Source: Sphingobacteriaceae bacterium (GTDB lineage: Bacteria > Bacteroidota > Bacteroidia > B-17B0 > Aurantibacillaceae). Taken from it: 5,993 bases of DNA. The stretch lies in assembly GCA_023251695.1 (NCBI GenBank), contig JAHEYE010000218.1:1-5993 (forward strand), in the 5' to 3' direction. Every line of letters starts with the position of its first letter. The first letter of the stretch is position 1. This document shows, piece by piece, positions 3,569-5,993 of this stretch. The position numbers were made by a program, and so were the translations under genes. Under the pieces are notes generated by a model. That model did no database searches and was not told where the DNA came from. It saw only the letters and a list, made by a program, of their open reading frames with translations.

Positions 3569-5993
3569 ATGTTCCTAATATTCGATACCGAAACTACAGG
3601 CTTACCCGGCAATTACAACGCGCCGCTTACCGATTTTGATAACTGGCCGAGAATGGTTCAGATTGCCTGGCAATTGCACGATGCGAATGGTGCCCTACTG
3701 CATTTTGATTCTATCATTATCAAACCCGAAGGCTATACCATTCCTTTTAATGCAGAAAAAATTCACGGTATCTCAACTAAACGCGCCTTGGAAGAAGGAA
3801 GAAATTTGAAAACTGTGTTAGCTGAGTTTATTGAAATTGTAAATAAATGCCGGTATTTATGCGGACATAATATTGAATTCGATATCAACATCATTGGTGC
3901 CGAATTTTTACGTGTAGGTTTACCGAATGTGTTTGAAGGAAAAACTTCAATTGACACCAAGAGTGATGAAACTACGGCATTCTGCGCTATCCCCGGTGGA
4001 AAAGGCGGTAAATTTAAATGGCCTACTCTGACAGAACTTTATACCAAATTATTTAACGAAAGCTTTGCTGAAGCACACAACGCAGCATTCGACGTTCAAG
4101 CCACAACCAAAGCATTTTTCGAAATAATTAAACGCGGTATCATTAAGGTAAATGAAGTCAGCGATGTTGCAAAAGTTAAATATCAATCACCTGATCTGTC
4201 TGAACTTTTAAGCAACGAATTAAAATTAAAAGAACAAAAAATAAAAACAGAAGCACCAATCACTAACCACTCAACTCTAAGCACTAGTCACTCCAATCTC
4301 AACTTTTCACACTTACACAATCACTCACAATATTCAGTTCTACAATGCACAAGTGAAGTTGTCGATTTAGTTAAAAAAGCAGCCCAATATAATATGTCCG
4401 GCGTAGCTTTAACCGATCATGGTAATATGTACGGGGCTTTTGCTTTCTGGCAGGCGGTTGACAAACACAACAAAGGAGTTAAAACCTTTAATGAAACATC
4501 GGTCGAAGGTGAAAAGAAAAAAGAATTAAAATGCATTATAGGTTGTGAACTTTATGTAAACAAAGATCATAAGGACAGAACCAAGCAGGATAATGGTTTT
4601 GCTATTCCTTTCCTCATCAAAACAAAAAAGGGCTACGAGAATTTATCAAAGTTAAGTTCAATTGGTTTTTGCGATGGATTTTATTACGTACCACGAATTG
4701 ATAAGGATGTATTATTACAGTATAAAGAAGGATTAATTGTTACTACAGGTGGTTTAGGTGGTGAAATTCCTTCACTTATTTTAAATATTGGTGAACAACA
4801 GGCCGAGGAAGCTTTTGTTTGGTGGAAAGAACAATTTGGAGATGATTTTTATATTGAACTGAACCGGCATAACCTCCCGGATGAAAATCATGTGAACGAA
4901 GTTTTATTACGCTTTTCGGAAAAATACAAAGTAAAATACATTGCAGCCAATAACAATTATTATCTCGAGAAAAAAGGCTCCGATGCCCACGATATTTTAT
5001 TATGCGTGAAAGACGGTGAATTAAAAGAAACGCCTATAGGTCGCGGCCGCGGTTTCCGTTACGGAATGCCGAACAACGAATTTTATTTCCGTTCGCCTGA
5101 AGAAATGACTGAATTATTCAGTGATTTACCTGAAGCTCTCGAAAACACAAATGAAATTGTAAACAAAATAGAATCCTACAAATTGGGTCGTGATGTGCTC
5201 CTGCCAAAATTCCAAATTCCTGAAGAGTTTAAAGATGCCCGTGATTTAGATCCCAAAGATGAAGGAAAAGGAAATCGTGGCGAAAATGCTTATCTGAAAT
5301 ATTTAACCTTTGAAGGAGCAAAAAAACGTTATCCTGATTTATCTCCTGAAATAAAGGAACGTCTCGATTTTGAATTAGACGTAATGGAACGCATGGGTTA
5401 TCCGGGTTATTTCTTAATTGTTTCCGATTTTACAACCAAAGCCCGCGAAATGGGTGTTAGTGTTGGTCCGGGCCGCGGAAGTGCCGCCGGTTCTGCTGTT
5501 GCTTATTGTTTAGGTATTACAAATGTCGACCCAATTAAATACGATTTACTCTTTGAGCGTTTTTTAAATCCCGACCGTATCAGTATGCCCGATATTGATA
5601 TTGACTTTGATGATGAAGGACGTGATAAAGTTATTGATTACGTAATTGAGAAATATGGTTTTAATCAAGTGGCTCAAATTATTACTTACGGAACCATGGG
5701 AGGAAAATCCGCTATCCGTGATACAGCCCGTGTTTTAAATTTACCATTGCCTGATGCCGATAAATTAGCGAAATCATTTCCTGATAGTTTAGAGGCGGAA
5801 TTAAAATCCTTATTGAAACCGGGAGGTATTGACGAAAAATATTTAGAAAAAATTAAAGACCGCCGTGAGGTCATTGAACAATCTCATAATTTCAGGAAAT
5901 TATCGGTGGGAAATACACCTGAAGCAAAAGTATTGCAACAGGCCTATGAGTTGGAAGGTTCCTTGCGTAACACAGGTATACACGCCTGTGGGG
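3569..5993 (+). CDS. dnaE: DNA polymerase III alpha subunit with fused N-terminal DnaQ-like exonuclease (3' truncated)
   Basis: This is the replicative polymerase catalytic subunit, open from the ATG at 3569 to the window edge (808 codons plus one base; relatives run to about 1400-1500). Residues 1-205 are a DEDDh 3'-5' exonuclease: D6 and E8 in FDTETTG, D105 in HNIEFD, and H170 and D175 in HNAAFD. All five catalytic residues are present, so proofreading should be intrinsic. A variable linker (about 205-246) precedes the PHP domain, which starts FSHLHNHSQYSVL and continues with TDHGNMYG (282-289) and GCELYV (325-330). PHP is partly degraded: the usual NDxHY reads NNNYY (461-465). The palm has GPGRGSAAGSAVAYCLGI (635-652) and PDIDIDF (674-680), whose D675 and D677 match E. 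coli D401 and D403. The third catalytic Asp should lie just past the edge, after GIHACG. The start gives MFLIFDTETTG, the family's usual N-terminus. It lies 30 bp after the PH-domain gene. Confidence 0.97.
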   Translation, partial: MFLIFDTETTGLPGNYNAPLTDFDNWPRMVQIAWQLHDANGALLHFDSIIIKPEGYTIPFNAEKIHGISTKRALEEGRNLKTVLAEFIEIVNKCRYLCGHNIEFDINIIGAEFLRVGLPNVFEGKTSIDTKSDETTAFCAIPGGKGGKFKWPTLTELYTKLFNESFAEAHNAAFDVQATTKAFFEIIKRGIIKVNEVSDVAKVKYQSPDLSELLSNELKLKEQKIKTEAPITNHSTLSTSHSNLNFSHLHNHSQYSVLQCTSEVVDLVKKAAQYNMSGVALTDHGNMYGAFAFWQAVDKHNKGVKTFNETSVEGEKKKELKCIIGCELYVNKDHKDRTKQDNGFAIPFLIKTKKGYENLSKLSSIGFCDGFYYVPRIDKDVLLQYKEGLIVTTGGLGGEIPSLILNIGEQQAEEAFVWWKEQFGDDFYIELNRHNLPDENHVNEVLLRFSEKYKVKYIAANNNYYLEKKGSDAHDILLCVKDGELKETPIGRGRGFRYGMPNNEFYFRSPEEMTELFSDLPEALENTNEIVNKIESYKLGRDVLLPKFQIPEEFKDARDLDPKDEGKGNRGENAYLKYLTFEGAKKRYPDLSPEIKERLDFELDVMERMGYPGYFLIVSDFTTKAREMGVSVGPGRGSAAGSAVAYCLGITNVDPIKYDLLFERFLNPDRISMPDIDIDFDDEGRDKVIDYVIEKYGFNQVAQIITYGTMGGKSAIRDTARVLNLPLPDADKLAKSFPDSLEAELKSLLKPGGIDEKYLEKIKDRREVIEQSHNFRKLSVGNTPEAKVLQQAYELEGSLRNTGIHACG
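4258..4325 (+). repeat. Low-complexity, nearly G-free stretch inside dnaE (interdomain linker)
   Basis: The coding strand here is built from CACT/CTAA/CTCAA-like words (CACTAACCACTCAACTCTAA and onward) with only two Gs in about 68 bases, unlike the flanking dnaE sequence. It is translated in frame as a Ser/Thr/His/Asn-rich segment (NHSTLSTSHSNLN) between the exonuclease and PHP domains. It may be an expanded simple-sequence insertion tolerated in the flexible linker. Confidence 0.55.

Noticed and set aside
3763..3960. Minus-strand open frame inside dnaE (also 5686-5874)
   Set aside because: Shadows of the exonuclease and polymerase palm codons, whose catalytic motifs are intact on the plus strand.

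Overview
The window looks like chromosomal DNA from a member of the Bacteroidota. It is AT-rich, has no clear Shine-Dalgarno sequences, and carries a DNA polymerase III alpha subunit with a DnaQ-like exonuclease fused to its N-terminus, as in Flavobacterium-type DnaE. It also carries a TPR/transmembrane protein ending in the KEITDSINYARKIQ helix typical of Bacteroidota sensor phosphatases. I cannot resolve the order or genus.

Layout, left to right. (1) Positions 2-277 (+): the C-terminal end of a polytopic membrane protein whose start lies outside the window. (2) Positions 278-398: a convergent intergenic region dense in repeats. It holds a second exact 49-bp copy of the end of gene 1, a 38-bp spacer with an imperfect palindromic element, and a period-8 GC-richer element. 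(3) Positions 399-1466 (-): a complete branched-chain amino acid aminotransferase. (4) Positions 1467-1589: an AT-rich spacer with a hairpin plus U-tract that probably terminates the next gene, and a palindrome abutting the aminotransferase start. (5) Positions 1590-2900 (-): a TPR protein with signal peptide and one membrane helix, stopping where a SpoIIE/PP2C-type phosphatase domain would normally begin. (6) Positions 2901-2992: a divergent control region with a 30-bp near-palindrome. (7) Positions 2993-3538 (+): a small membrane protein with a bacterial PH (bPH_2/DUF304) domain. (8) Positions 3569-5993 (+): the first 808 codons of dnaE, running off the right edge.

The genes do not form an obvious pathway. 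ilvE and dnaE are housekeeping genes. The bPH_2 gene may be co-transcribed with dnaE (30-bp gap), and the TPR gene appears to be a separate unit ended by its own terminator.

I found no convincing new multi-gene system. The points most worth a second look are the stacked repeats at 230-394, including an in-frame partial duplication of a gene end; the TPR signalling protein without an output domain and without an ATG start; and the low-complexity, nearly G-free stretch translated as the linker between the exonuclease and PHP domains of DnaE.
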